In this document: one piece after another, positions 23,838-36,084 of the stretch
Numbering within the stretch: position 1 is the first letter of the stretch
Layout: the number at the start of each line of letters is the position of its first letter
Assembly (NCBI RefSeq): GCF_042453785.1
Contig: NC_091663.1
Coordinates: 36,167,001 to 36,231,000, forward strand
DNA length: 64,000 bases
Direction of reading: 5' to 3'
Origin: Malus domestica
Lineage: Eukaryota > Streptophyta > Magnoliopsida > Rosales > Rosaceae
The notes under the pieces: generated by a model
Seen by the model: only the letters and a program-made list of their open reading frames with translations
Databases searched by the model: none
What the model was told of the DNA's origin: nothing
Position numbers and translations under genes: made by a program

Positions 23838-26164
23838 ATGTCTTTTAAGAGTATGATTCAAGATATGAAAGGTGAGTTGGGGAGCATTTCTAGGAAAAGC
23901 TTTGATGTTAAATTTGGAATGAGATCGAGGTCTCAGCGGGTTGTTCAGGATACCTCGTTTCGCGTTGATGCTTTGAAGCAGAGTTGTTGGGCGAATATGC
24001 CTCCGGAGCTTTTGAGGGATGTGTTGATGAGAATAGAGGCCTCTGATGATACATGGCCTCCGAGGAAAAATGTGGTGTGTTGTGCTGGTGTTTGCAGGAA
24101 TTGGAGAGAAATCATGAAAGAGATTGTGAAATCCCCAGAAGTTTCGGGCAAGCTGACATTCCCGATCTCTTTGAAGCAGGTTTGTGAGACCGGCACGCAT
24201 CCTTCCTAGTAAAGATTCTTGTTCATATATTTTCCAATTGTGCTTTATAATGTATTTATTTTTCGTTAATATGTTTCTTGGTATAACTTAGAATTGATAT
24301 TCAGAGTTAGGAAAATATGCTTATATCGTATGTAACAATGCTAGCTGGCAAATTTTGACATGCATATTCATGAATTATGATGGACACTGTGTATACTGGT
24401 ATGAGTGTTTCACTTAGTAATGGTTATAACGCTCACGTTATGTGATCTTTATAATTTTGAAGGACCAAATGAAAAGTTTTAATGTATAGGGTAGGCAACA
24501 ACTGACTAGCTCAAGTGTTGATGTTTTGTAACATTTTGGATGGATTTGAAAGTTTTCCAAAGACGATAACATTCTTGTGATTGATGTGATTTTTTAAAAT
24601 TTGACATATATTCTCATTAAGAGTTTTCGTAAGGCTTCTTTGATTAATTTCTTATTACTCGACACGTTAAAATTTTGTAACATTTTGGACTGATTTGAAG
24701 GTTAACATTCTTGTGATTGATGTGATTTTTTAAAAATTTGACATATATTCTCATTAGAAGTTTTCATAAAGCTTCTTAGATTAATTTCTTATTACTCGAC
24801 AATCATGTTGTTATCATATCTACCCCTTCTCCATTGAAATATCAGTTGAAGTCTTTGTTTACTATTTTGCAGCCTGGTCCAAGGAACTCCCTCCTGCAGT
24901 GTTATATAAAGCGGAGTCGTAGCAACCAGACATATTATCTTTTTCTGGGTTTAAGTCAAGGTAATTACTGAATGTTTTGTCCTGTGTGGTTGTGCTTGCC
25001 AAGTTTTTCTTTTATAGGGTTGTCTATAATGCTCATGGTAAAAGGTTGATAAGGTTTTGATTTCGGGTTTCATTAAGTTGCTAAAACATAGATTTTAAGT
25101 TCAGGTTTTCTTCCCAGATGTAAATATAATTGTTTTAGCATTTTGTACTTGCCAGCCTCAACTGATGATGGGAAGTTCCTTCTTGCGGCAAAAAAGTGTA
25201 GACGCCCAACCTGCACAGACTACATCATCTCTTTGAATGCCGAGGTTGTGTCAAAAGGGAACAGTGCCTTTGTTGGAAAACTCAGGTATGCTCATCAGCC
25301 CTGTAACATGACTACATCTTGATCATCTTTTAGCCCTAAGTTGTTTGGCCCATTTTCCTCAAACAGATCAAATTTTCTGGGCACTAAATTCACAATCTAT
25401 GATGCGCAACCTACTAATAGTGGAGGCAAAGTCACTAAATGTCGTTCAACCAGGCTTGTGAATAAAGTCTCTCCCAGAGTTCCTGCTGGCAACTATCCTG
25501 TGGCCCACATTGCTTATGAGTTGAACGTCATGGGTGCCAGGTATGATAAACTTCTTTTTGAAACTTCCTGGTCTTTGCCTTTAAATGAAACTAACGTTGA
25601 AGACAATTTACCAAAAGCTTTAAGATGGTAACTTTCCTTTTTCTTGTGGTTTTTTTGTGAGTAACATTTTATGTAAATACTGTCAATATCAGAGGTCCGA
25701 GGAGAATGCAGTGTGTAATGGACTCCATCCCTGCCCGTGCTGTTGAGCCAGGAGGTGTGGCACCAACACAGACTGAATTTCTGCATAGCAACACGGATAG
25801 TTTTCCATCCGTCCCTTTTTTCAGATCAAAATCAACCCGGACAGAGAATTTCCCATCTCCACTAGAGTCTGGTGAGAATGAAGGCATGCTGGTATTGAGA
25901 AACAAGGCGCCTAGGTGGCACGAACAGCTCCAGTGCTGGTGTCTCAACTTCAATGGACGAGTAACAGTTGCCTCAGTCAAAAATTTTCAGCTGGTTTCTT
26001 CTCCGGAGAATGGAGTTGCGGGCCAGGAGCATGAAAATGTCATTCTTCAGTTTGGAAAAGTGGGTAAGGATGTCTTCACCATGGATTATCGGTATCCAAT
26101 CTCAGCCTTTCAGGCATTTGCCATTTGCCTTAGCAGCTTTGACACCAAGATTGCGTGTGAATGA
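23838..26164 (+). CDS. TLP: Tubby-like F-box protein
   Basis: Five exons: 23838-24179, 24873-24960, 25156-25285, 25367-25540, 25693-26164. All introns are GT-AG, and the join gives 401 residues, the usual size for plant TULPs. An F-box lies at about 49-100 ([18 protein letters not shown]). From 115 on is the tubby domain, with [10 protein letters not shown], the internal [12 protein letters not shown] stretch, and the C-terminal signature [20 protein letters not shown] ending FDTKIACE. Tubby domains bind membrane phosphoinositides; the F-box links the protein to SCF ubiquitin ligases. Plant TLPs are plasma-membrane-tethered and can be released to the nucleus under stress. The start at 23838 gives the conserved [13 protein letters not shown] beginning. 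Nothing appears broken. Confidence 0.95.
24525..24800. repeat. Tandem duplication in TLP intron 1
   Basis: Two copies of a 130-150 bp segment run from 'gtaacattttgga' to 'ttcttattactcgac' (about 24528-24664 and 24677-24799). They are clearly related, with a small deletion in the second. The duplication is confined to the 693-bp intron 1. Confidence 0.85.
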
Positions 26165-27344
26165 TCGGCAAGTAGGTTGCAATCCACTGTCGTAATGCTT
26201 GGACTCCAAGTAGTTTGTAGTTTTGTACTTAGATGAAAACTTTTTCCTTATTCTTTCTTTTTATTTTATTTTTCGTATTTTTCGAAATCTTTCGGGTTAA
26301 ATTATGGCTCAAACTTCTTTTTCCTTTAAACTGGAATATGATGGTCTCCTCTCGTTTCGTTTGTGGGAGTTTGGATCGCAGGTTCAAAGAAGAGAGGGGA
26401 AACCATTCTCCGTTTTTCTATCCCGAGAATCAGGATTGGATGGGATTAGAATACGCCATGTTTGGTGGCGTGGATTGGATGGGGTTAGGAACTAGGAGCG
26501 GATTGGTGGAGAAGAGAACTACCATTGGATTATTCAAGAATATTAAGGAAAACTAATGAAAAAGACTTAAAAACTTTGAATTTTAATCAAAATGACAAAA
26601 ATATGTTGTAAGTGAATAGTATCAGGAGTGATTTTTTAAAGTAAAAATGTCTTTAACGTTAAAAAGTGAACAATACTATAAATGTTTCATTAAAATTCTC
26701 AAAATATTACTAGGTATACGGAGACTTGGGCCCGGTACCAAGCAAGGAAACCAAGGTCTACCTTGGGCCTCACTTGAGTTAAGGGTCTCATTTTACAACA
26801 CTGCCCTTTCAACCCAATATATTTTCCTTAATTTATCAAGGCATTCTATATTTCCCTAATTGTTGTATATTGTATTTAGTTTTTCGTTTTATAAACTAAC
26901 AATTTTATGTATTTGTTTAACCAAGTAAACATAAAAAAAAATACTTATTTTTCTCAAAAATAGATTGTACATTGTTCAATGTACTACATTATTCCATTTT
27001 ATCTCCTTTAAGGAAGAGATTCTGCACTTCCTATGCGTACTTTCCTTCCCTTTTTATAGCCTTTGGGTTGAACAAACAGAAGAGTGCATAAGGAGAAAAT
27101 GCGAGCGAAAAAGTTGTAATTCAAGAGCAATCTTCCAGAAAACAAAATAAAAACTCAAATATTTGGATTCTGATTAAATGAAATGAGAGAGAAAATGAGA
27201 GGATCCAACTCCTATATATCAAAGGAAGAAGATTACATGACCAAATCATCATAAGGGAACTTGAGGCAATTTATTTTCAGCCAAAGAGAACCTACATATA
27301 AATAGAAAACATAGACATGCATGATCGTCTAAGCTTTGAGCTGC
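26165..27344. other. Intergenic region between TLP and protease
   Basis: TLP 3' sequence, then AT-rich DNA with no supported gene. It contains the family 1 MITE at 26546 and short open frames of no recognisable kind. Confidence 0.5.
26546..26705 (+). mobile_element. Foldback MITE, family 1 (copy c)
   Basis: Opens 'ggaaaactaatgaaaaag', carries 'gaatagtatcaggagtga', and ends 'tttcattaaaattctc'. It matches the copy at 2024 closely in layout, and the terminal inverted phrases are imperfect. Confidence 0.65.
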
Positions 27345-29288
27345 TCAAGAATTCTTAGCACAATCCTCTGGAGCAAACTTGAGTAGGCTCCTTTTAAGGT
27401 CAAATATGTATCTGTAATCGCTTAGTTGCCATGATCCAAAAATAGTACGAACATCATCTGAAGCGAACGCCAGGCATAAAATATCTCTGTTAGACGACCG
27501 GTCGTGCATCAATATGAAACCGCTTTCGGGTGCGACGTCAATGTTAGGATGGTTCGGACCATCAAAGTGAAAGGTAATAGTAGGGAGGGCCTCGTTAGCC
27601 TCGCGCGGAGGCGGCGACCAGTTGTCGCAAAGCTCAAACTTCGGGTAAATAGGGGGAAGAACCTTATTAAAGCTAGGGTATCTCATAAAATGGTACTCCA
27701 GATGCATAACCAATGCCTTGTGAGCAGGGTTGATGAGAAGAGTAAAAGAACTTCCATTGTCTATAATACATCCTCCTTCTGTCCCCCGCTTCCGGATCTC
27801 AAAAACCGTCGGATTAATTAGAAGCTTGTGTCCATCCACACTTATTGCCTTCAAGTTGACATGGTAATAGGGTACGAGATCAGAAAGAACTAATGGCGTG
27901 ACGCGTACGCCACCAAGTGGTTGGGGGATGTCGGAACCAAATCGGAGATATGTTTGAACATCTCTCCGGCGTGTTAGGCAGAATGAGAATGCTCCATCAA
28001 TAAGATGGGATATTTGGTTTGGAAAGGAAATAGGATTATATCCCAAACCCAACATTCCGGATACCTTATAGTCCTCACCCGCGCCAAAGATGTCCGCCGT
28101 CGCTTCATAAGCACAACCCAACACTATGTTACCAATAGCCTGTGCACGCCCGCTGGTTGTCAAAAGACTGAAAGCTTCACCTGCAATGAAATGAGAAATT
28201 ATACGGAATGACATTTTCATTAGTGAACAACTTTCGTGTTATGTGTCAAGTTAGTTGTGCTAGCCGGTGCACGTACTAAATATCGATGTAAGCGAACATA
28301 CAAAAGGTTTAGAAAGAATGTTATAATACCATTAAAGTTCAGATATGAACAAAATATTAGATATAAGGACCATAACTAAAATAAATATCGATATCATGAG
28401 ATAATTAAATTAAAATTTTGTTGGCCAATGAGTATTTGGTCTTGTAAAGTTAAGTGGTGAACATGAACTTTTCAAATAAGAAAAAAAAATGTTACTTAAG
28501 CATACAAAACTGACAAACACTCTAAAAAATCTGCATGAAAAAATTATGGTGGTGTCCATCTAGCTCTATTTTGTATGTAACTAATAAATATTGCAAAGAT
28601 TTGGATAATATTATCAAAACTTAAATTTAATGTCAAAATCCATACTTCCGAGAGTAGTACGGACACCGCTGCCGTCCTGGTACTTAGAGTCCATGGAGCA
28701 GATACCCCCTTTGCATTTGCCTGGCTTGCAAAGGCGGTGGCCACCACAAGGAAGAGGCATATAGGTTTTGGACTGGCTGTTAGGGAAGGGGGGATCCCTG
28801 GTTTTAAAGCATTTCGGTTGAGGCTTTTGCTTTAGGCAGTCCTCACACAGAGTCCAAATGAGTTGGCTCCCGGTGTCTGTGTACAAGTAGTATGTTTTGA
28901 ATGTGCTGGCCGGGAACTTCGCATCGAAAGTGCCAAGCCCAAGTTGTACAATGTACATGCCATAAGGGTAAAATTCGAGTTTAAGACGAGGCAATTCATC
29001 AAGAGGGTTCTTTGAAGTTTGTGACATATTATTGCTGAGGGCTGCTGCAATGGTAGCATCTATGTACCGCTTTCGCGCATTTGTTTGTTGTAAGAGGAGT
29101 TGATTTTCTTCTGTGTAGGAAATGTTTCCGGGGTAAAGAGGCGATTGTGGTGAAAAGATGTGTATGAGTTGGGTGCTGAAACCATTGTTTGGTTTGGCTA
29201 CAACAATTGTACCACCCCACAGTAGTGAGAGCAGCAAGAGCAAACTAATATTTGATAGTTTGTAAACAACATGATCAACTGCAGTCAT
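27345..29288 (-). CDS. Nepenthesin-like aspartic protease with atypical second active site
   Basis: Exons 28646-29288 and 27345-28180 (intron 465 bp, GT-AG, phase 1) give 492 residues. A hydrophobic N-terminal segment (LLLLLSLLWG, about 1-32) predicts secretion. The first catalytic motif is DTGS (Asp138), followed by the Cys-rich insert typical of the A1B/nepenthesin group (CEDCLKQ...KC, PCGGHRLCKPGKCKGGIC). The second catalytic motif is IIDNGSS (Asp355), where family members usually have D-[ST]-G-[ST], so Ser/Thr is replaced by Asn. The catalytic Asp is still there. Substrate is unknown. Two decayed paralogues lie at 37216 and 43930 on the other strand, and the first of these retains the usual IIDSGAD. 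The choice of donor rests on homology of the region (GSEAF), not on transcripts. Confidence 0.85.
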
Positions 29289-29368
29289 TATTTTCTGCTA
29301 GAAGGGTTCAATGTCTTTTTCTTTTTCCAAATTCAAGGTGGTTTGGGTTGGCTGGATGGTGCTTACTG

Positions 29369-29376
29369 CTTTATAG
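29369..29376 (-). promoter_or_regulatory. Probable TATA box of the protease gene
   Basis: On the minus strand this reads CTATAAAG, about 80 bases upstream of the ATG. It sits inside the block that recurs further upstream (29860 and 30105). Confidence 0.6.
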
Positions 29377-29712
29377 TATATGGATATATGGCCTTAATTA
29401 ATAATTAAGAATATTAGGATTTGTTTCCTTTTCTTAAAATTCCATAAATATTAGCATATTCTCAAAAAAAAAAAAAAAGAAAAAAAAAACTCCCATATTA
29501 GCAGTCAAAACCCATATAAGTAAGTATAGAAATACCTTGTTAAAAAAATTATTAATACAAATATGACTTTAGCCACTGAAACTTAATTTTCTCTACAAAA
29601 AAAACCCGACGTAAGTTTTTTATTCTAATAAAACGCATTAATTAAATTCCACATTAGCAAATTCATTAATTATGTTTGATTTTACACGTTTAAATTTTGT
29701 TGGATGTCTAAA

Positions 29713-29796
29713 CCATTCTTATCTGAATTTTTTGTGTAGAACATTCTTATCTGAATTTTTTGTGTAGAACATTCTTATCTGAATTTTTTGTGTAGA
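29713..29796. repeat. Three 28-bp tandem repeats
   Basis: Three near-perfect copies of a 28-bp unit (attcttatctgaatttttt then gtgtagaac). No function is evident. Confidence 0.9.
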
Positions 29797-30685
29797 CTAT
29801 TAATTCCATGCGGATTGTAAGAGAACATTAATGATTTTACAAAAAGAAAAATAGGGGTGCTTGCTGCTCATAGTATATGATGTATGAGCCATAATCAATA
29901 AATTAATGATATTAGGATTTTTTTTTCTTCCTGTGATTAAACTTCCATATTAGCACAATAAAAAAAAAAAAACTCCCATATTAGCATATTCTAAAAAAAA
30001 AATAAAAAAACACACACTTTACTGGGAAAATGATAGACTTATCATTAGGGGAACGAATTTCGCACAAATGAAGTATGCGTAGAATGACGTCGTGATTAGG
30101 GGTGCTTACTGCTTATAGTATTTGATATATGGGTCATAATTAATAAAGTAATGATATTAGGATTTTTTTTTCCTTTGCTTAAACTTCCATATTAGCACAA
30201 TTCAAAATAAAAACTTCCATGTTAGCATATTAAAAAAAAAAGAGACCCTTTTGTGGAGAAAATAATAGACTTTTAAATATTAAGATTTTTTTCCTTGCTT
30301 AAAATTTGATATTAACGATTTTGACACAAACGCAGAATGATGTCGGTGTTCTTGCACACAAGAAAGAAAAGATTGTTAAGACCTTGTCACATTGGTGTGA
30401 TGTGAACCAAAAGCTTTCCAATGCTTAAGCTAAACTTTAGATATTAGATTAGAAGCCGACAAGATTTGAACCTATGCCGTAATGTAAGGCCTCAACACCT
30501 TTTTACCACTATTGTAAAGAGCCACCAATAAAGTCTTTGATTGCATGAGATAATTAAGTTATTATCTTTTAATTATTTTTAAATGAGTATGACATTTACT
30601 AAGGATAATTGTTCACTCATATTAATTAATTATTGTTGATTGATTATTAAATGAGACAATTTTATCATGAAATACATGTGAGAAG

Positions 30686-31343
30686 TGTCACATCCCGGCC
30701 CGAGCCCCCACCACATCCCGGGTTCAACTCTACCGTAGCACGATATTGTCCGCTTTGGGCCCCTACCATACCCTCACAGTTTTGTTTCTGGAAACTCATA
30801 TGAGAATTTCCCAGTGGGTCACCCATCATGAGAATACTCTTGCGCGAACTCGCTTAATTTCGGAGTTCTGATGGAACCTGAAGCCAGTGAGCTCCCAAAA
30901 GGCCTCGTGCTAGGTAGAGATGAGAATATACATATAAGGTTTATAGGATCCACTTCCTTGGGTGATGTGCGATGTTACAATCCACCCCATTTAGGGACCC
31001 GACGTCCTCGTCGGCACACTTCCAACCAGAGATTAACTCTGATACCAAATTGTCACATCCTGGCTCGGGCCCCCACCACATCCCTGGCTCGGCTCCACCG
31101 TAACACGATATTGTCCGTTTTGGGCCTCTACCACACTCTCACGGTTTTGTTTCTGGGAACTTGACGAGAACTTCCCAGTGGGTCACCCATCTTGGGAATG
31201 CTCTCACGCGAACTCGCTTAACTTCGGAGTTTTGATGGAACCCGAAGCTAGTGAGCTCCTAAAAGACCTTATGCTAGGTAAAGATAGGAATATACATATA
31301 AGGCTTACATAATCCACTCCTCTGGACGATATGAGATGTTACA
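30686..31343 (-). mobile_element. Cassandra TRIM retrotransposon carrying 5S rRNA-like sequence
   Basis: Two LTRs, 30686-30979 (294 bp) and 31051-31343 (293 bp), flank a 71-bp centre, with a 5-bp target-site duplication agaag (30681-30685 and 31344-31348). The ends are tgt...aca. Each LTR holds, on the minus strand, a sequence derived from 5S rRNA (for example 'gggtcacccat', 'gcgaactcgctt', 'cggagttctgatgg'). The centre has a Met-tRNA primer-binding site (TGGTATCAGAGTTAATC on minus) by the right-hand LTR and a purine tract by the left one. It encodes nothing; Cassandra moves with help from autonomous elements. LTR divergence is roughly 13% by eye, so it is old. Confidence 0.95.
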
Positions 31344-31496
31344 AGAAGCATGCCATATAGAAATATGTTGTATATTTACGTTTCATTTTCTTTCAAGTAT
31401 AAAATTAAACATAAAAAAACTTTTGGTACTCAATAATAGACAAGACAGATTACTACGCCACCATTGTATTTGAAAAAATAAAAAAAAAAAACTATT

Positions 31497-31650
31497 TAGC
31501 CACTTAGTATTACAGTCTAGTGGTATTCCTCTTTACTTGTAAGTGAGATGTTTTCTCGCCAAAGACAAATTTAATTTGAACCACATTATTGCTAGCTCTT
31601 TGTGAAGCTAAACACATCCCCTCCCCTTAGTGTAGATAATATCGTTTATT
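31497..31650 (+). mobile_element. tRNA-derived SINE-like element, decayed
   Basis: Starts 'gccacttagtattacag', carries an A-box-like stretch with 'cttgtaagtgagatg' followed by 'tctcgcc' and 'tgaaccacattattgctag', and ends 'ccccttagtgtagataatatcg'. This order recurs, in pieces, at about 300 (minus) and 21240. The B box is damaged. No clear target-site duplication. Confidence 0.5.
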
Positions 31651-32189
31651 AAAAATAAAAATAAAAACCTATATAGTTCTACAATGCTCATCCTATAATC
31701 TTATTTTCTTACTCACGTTGAATTTTCACCCACCATAAAATGTTTAAAAAACCAAACACTCCATTTCCACCCACTTGTATTCCAAAAAATATCCCTAACA
31801 TGTTTAAATTTTAAATAAAATAAATATAAAGAATGATTTAATCCTGGAGATTTTCGAAAATGGAACTGCCACAAAAGTCCCCACCCACCTAGCTGAAAGC
31901 AACCACATATGACTGCAGTAGCTCATTTTCCCTTTGCTGCTGGAAAACTTACCTTCCTTTCTTTGTCCTCTCCTTTCTTTGTTTTTCTAGATCTCTTTCT
32001 CTCTCTCGTTACCAGATCTGGAATTAATATTCTTATCCATATTTATTCTCGAATTCCAATTGAGTACTAAGGGTTGAAAAGTAGGGAGAAAAGAAAAGAC
32101 AGAATTTGGCGTGGGGTAGGTGGGGTGGATGCAAGAGATAGAAGATGGAGGACGATAAAAGAGTTAGAAAGGGATGAAGAGAAAAATAG

Positions 32190-33225
32190 GGGACGTTCGA
32201 TTCATTTCTCATTTTAATTTTTTTTGGAGACTTTAGATGCGGTCTTTAGCTATAAATATTTTTTTATTGAAATCTTGTTGATTTTTAATTTTTGATCGAG
32301 ATTCCTAAAATCAATGTGATAATTCATTTCTATGTACGTTACTATAATTTTTAAATTAAAAATTAGAAATTTTAGTTGTTTATATAAATGAGATTTTAAA
32401 TAAAAAACCATAATTTGTGGGATTAAAAATATTAAAATATAAATATACTATTGTGTGTGTGTGTATATATATATAAACATGGGTACATTCATCAAAATTA
32501 ACCAAAAACATTATTGTATCAAAACATGGGTACATTTTTCAAAATCACAAAAAAAAAAAAAAAGATATTAGGCTTAATAACATTAGTAAATTTCTTCGAT
32601 TAAACTTGACATGGATACATTTTAAAATCAAAGAAAAAAGAATGTACCCATATAAGTTTAAAAATGTATTAAAAAAATTGAATAGATTATATATACAAAA
32701 AATTGTACATTTTACATATAACAAATTGGTATATTTAAGAATGAGTACATTTTAAGATTAAAAAGTTTTACATGAATGGGTACATATAATTAGCATGGGT
32801 ACATTCAGCAAAAAAAAAAAAAAATACAAAAGAAAAATATATGGGTACAAATACAAATAAACTTTAAAAAAATATATGGGTACAAATACAAATAAACTTT
32901 AAAAAATATGGGCACAAAAAGAAATTAATATATGGGTACAAATTAAAACTGAAAAGAAAATTGGTACAAATTAAAAAAGAATTATAAATTAAAAATGGGT
33001 ACAAACTAAAACTAAAAATATATGATAAAAAATTTAGTCATAAATATAAATATACTAATTGTAACATTTTTAACATTAAATGAATATATTTAGAAATAAA
33101 AATATATTTTATTATTGAAATAATTAATGACGTTATTAATACCCAAGACCATGATTAAAAATTGAAAAGGAACAAGATTTTAATCAATGGAATAGCAAAA
33201 TAAAGAATGAGAACCTAATTTTTTT
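32190..33225. mobile_element. AT-rich non-autonomous element with atgggtaca motif array
   Basis: The two ends share a 35-40 base inverted phrase ('attgaaatcttgttgattttt' type at about 32260, its reverse at about 33170). Between them, the nonamer atgggtaca (or one-off forms) appears about 12 times from 32479 to 33000, joined by (A)n and 'caaata' runs. No protein is encoded. The two ends and composition suggest a foldback DNA transposon, but no target-site duplication was found. Confidence 0.45.
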
Positions 33226-33955
33226 TTTCCTGCTCCTTTTTATCTTTGACTACAAAGAATATATAAAAGTAATAGTTTTTAACAAGGTTTTGAAGTTTTT
33301 TTACATAAGGTTAAATTTGGTATTAAAGTTTTCATTGAAAAGTGGGTAGAGAAATAAGATAATAAGGTGGGCATATCAGCACTCAAACTACAAGGGCACG
33401 TTGGTAGAACGAACATCACTGGATTTTGCTTTGGACTGTTAGACTAGGATTAGATTGGATAGTTTGTGTTTTGTGTTTATTGTTTGGTTTAGACAGCCTC
33501 AATAGGATTGGATTGGATTGAAAACTGAATTGGTGAAACATAATGGGGAAGGCGTGACCTACCTATTTACTAACACCCAGAACGCCCGTTCACAACCCGC
33601 CAACAACGTCGTTCGCAACCCACACCCACGACGGTCCTGACAACACTGCTACCTGCTTGTGATGCCAGATCCAACGACTGTGCTCCCGACGATTCAAATA
33701 GCCCTTGCTACCCATCCCCATAGTTGCACGCGAGAGAGAGAGAGAGAGAGATGACAATGACAGAGATGCGAGAAAGATACTAACCGAAAAGGAGGAGGTG
33801 CGATGAATTCGTATCCCATGAATCTTTGTGCTATTCTGAACTTGGATCCAAATAGAAATCCAATCCATGATGTTCTTTAAACGCATCAAATAACGCTTTT
33901 GGACTCAAGTCCATTTTAAAGGCCCATTACATGACTCATCAGCCCACGGGGTTTT

Positions 33956-34112
33956 AATGGAAACTTCAACGAAAATTTTTCAATACTGTTTATTATAACG
34001 AAAAATCATATTTTTACACTTAAAATCAATCATGGTATTATTCACTTTACTTTTTATTTTTTCCTTATCATTCAAATCATTTTAATTAGTTTTCATTTTT
34101 TTAATTTGTTTT
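33956..34112 (-). mobile_element. Foldback MITE, family 1 (copy d)
   Basis: Minus-oriented relative of the copy at 2024, with 'ttcaacgaaaatttttcaatactgt' at one end and 'ttttaattagttttc' at the other. No other gene is supported in 33226-34880; a 100-base piece near 34290-34390 is shared with the foldback at 44966. Confidence 0.5.
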
Positions 34113-35085
34113 GCAAATCTTTACAAAATCCATTACAAAGAAAGGGAAACTGAATCTGAATTAGATTTTTCAGTTGTGCTAGATGTTGATGGTCTTCGTA
34201 ATGTCATCTTCCCTTCATTTTCAGCTGAAAAAAAAAAATTCCGATCTCCCATCTAATTGTCAACTCATCTCATACTTAGATAAGCATGGATCATCTACTC
34301 TACTTAACGTGGGACGGTGCAGTACCAGACACCCACAACTGCGTCTTATTCTCCCTCAAGTCTTTTACTTGGTTAAGTTTGCAAACTGAACTTTAACAGA
34401 AACCTTTCAAGGTACTTTCGTCTCATGATAAACTTCGTAAAATTCATCCTCTTTTTTTTTTCAACGTCTGTGATTTTCTTGCGTCCATACACATTGCAAA
34501 CCCTCGATTAAATAGGGCATAAATAATCTTAAATCAAATTAGGGGTAACATGAACTCATCAACTCAAGGGCATAACTAGACGTTGGTTGAGTTGGGAGAC
34601 ACAGTCAATGGGTTTATATGGTTGTTGATGATTTGATTATTACTTAAGTGTTGAGTAACATGCTATCAGATGGTGTAAAGTGTAGTCTAAAAAATTGGTA
34701 TATCTAACATTGCTCTCATTTCTCTTATTTTCATTCAATCAATTTTGTAGAAAACTAGATTTTAATCCTTAAATAAGAGGAAGTTTGGAAAAATGTCTTA
34801 TACAAGATTAAAAATTGATTTTAGTCTTTAGACTCTATTTAATGTCAACATATGCATTAAATGTCTCCTTTTTTTTATATAATTTTAGGGTAATTCTATT
34901 AACATCCTACAATTTTATGAATACATCCCATAATTTTATTTTTTCAGTTAAAGTTCCGTTTTTACCATGATGAATTAAGCTCTGAAGTCCAAAATAAACC
35001 CCATCCACCCCCTTATACCGACTGCCAACCACCACAGTGTTTGGGCAAAAAATCCCAACCACTCGCCATGCTCTCTCTCCATATA

Positions 35086-35092
<7 letters not shown>

Positions 35093-35121
<29 letters not shown>

Positions 35122-35146
35122 TGTATGTATGTATGTATGTATGTAT
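35093..35146. repeat. (ATGT)n microsatellite
   Basis: About 13 tandem copies of a four-base unit, following a short (AT)n run. The flanks (34880-35470) carry inverted phrases around 'tatgaatacatccc', hinting at a decayed element with the microsatellite inside. Open frames reading YIHTYIHT come from it and are not genes. Confidence 0.9.
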
Positions 35147-35569
35147 CCAATCACCAGCCACTTGCCGGTAGGTAATAGGGAATTGGGAGATGGGGTGTAT
35201 GAATTGAGAGTGTTGGGCAATTATCGGTCTGTTAGAGAGTCAGTCTTGGCTGTCAACTTCCGCGACGAGGGGCGTTTTTGGCTGTGCTAATATCGATGAC
35301 GGATATCTCTTATATGGGTGGCCCGTGGCTGTCGAGCTAGCTTTTTTGCCATCATTTGTTTATGGGGATGGGGTGGCTTCAGAAAAATGGAGGACAAAAC
35401 TGAAATTTTTGAGGCACATTTTAGATGTGGGGTGTATTCATAAAGATAATAAATTTTATGGTTTCCATGAATTAAATTTTAAATGAAAAATACTGTAAAT
35501 TTTAATATTCAAATGAATTAGCTTTTATTTTTTGACATTTTGCATCACCGACTTATGGTATAAGTATCT

Positions 35570-36084
35570 TGTTGATGCACAAAATCAACGAGAACTTTGG
35601 TACAACAGAAAGTGTTAAGTTTGTGACCTTCGCTAGATTGCTCCGGTCACTAGTGTGGATAAGTATGTAAATGGATAGAGACAGGGAAGCAAACACAAGA
35701 TGTACATGGTTCACCCAGATTGGCTACGTCCACGGAGTAGATGATTTCTTATTAATTGTGAAGGGTTTACACAAGTACATAGGTTTAAGCTCTCCTTTAG
35801 TGAGTACTAGTGATTGAGTTAGTACAAATGACATTAGGAAATATTGTGAGCGAATGATCTCTATTTATAGAAGAGAGTTTCTAGTTTCATTTCGACATTG
35901 ACATGTGTCGTGTTGTGATTGGTTTCTGATATTGACACGTGTCGCGCTATGATTGGCTTCTTATGTCGACATGTGTCGCGCTGTGATTGGCCTCCTGGTT
36001 GGAGGGAAACTATTCTGGGTCCTTGACGGTATAACGTTGACCGATGCTCAGTAGTTTCGGGATTGGTCAACTAGGGTACAAACA
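35570..36084 (-). mobile_element. Solo LTR (515 bp)
   Basis: Ends TG...CA, flanked by the 5-bp duplication tatct (35565-35569 and 36085-36089). The minus strand has a TATA-like tataaatag near 35875 and a start TGTTTGTAC. Repeated 'gacatgtgtcg' phrases lie at about 35900-35990. No second LTR or coding domain. Confidence 0.85.

Larger units (their letters stand above)
29357..30300. repeat. Amplified promoter block of the protease
   Basis: A block running 'tgcttactgctt.atagtat' ... 'aatattaggatttgttt' ... 'cttccatattagca' occurs at about 29357-29500, 29858-29995 and 30100-30240, with a poorer fourth piece near 30270-30320. The first occurrence overlaps the TATA box and leader of the protease gene. 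Spacing between starts is about 500 bp and then 240 bp. Confidence 0.7.

Noticed and set aside
26233-26556. 107-residue plus-strand open frame after TLP
   Set aside because: No domain, no splice context, and it overlaps another open frame; probably the TLP 3' flank.
30795-30900. 5S rRNA gene on the minus strand
   Set aside because: The 5S-like sequence is diverged and occurs twice, once in each LTR of a Cassandra element.
33590-33889. 99-residue minus-strand frame
   Set aside because: Includes a (GA)n translation and has no recognised domain.
34907-35290. Open frames with YIHTYIHT or YVCMYVCM repeats
   Set aside because: They are translations of the (ATGT)n microsatellite.
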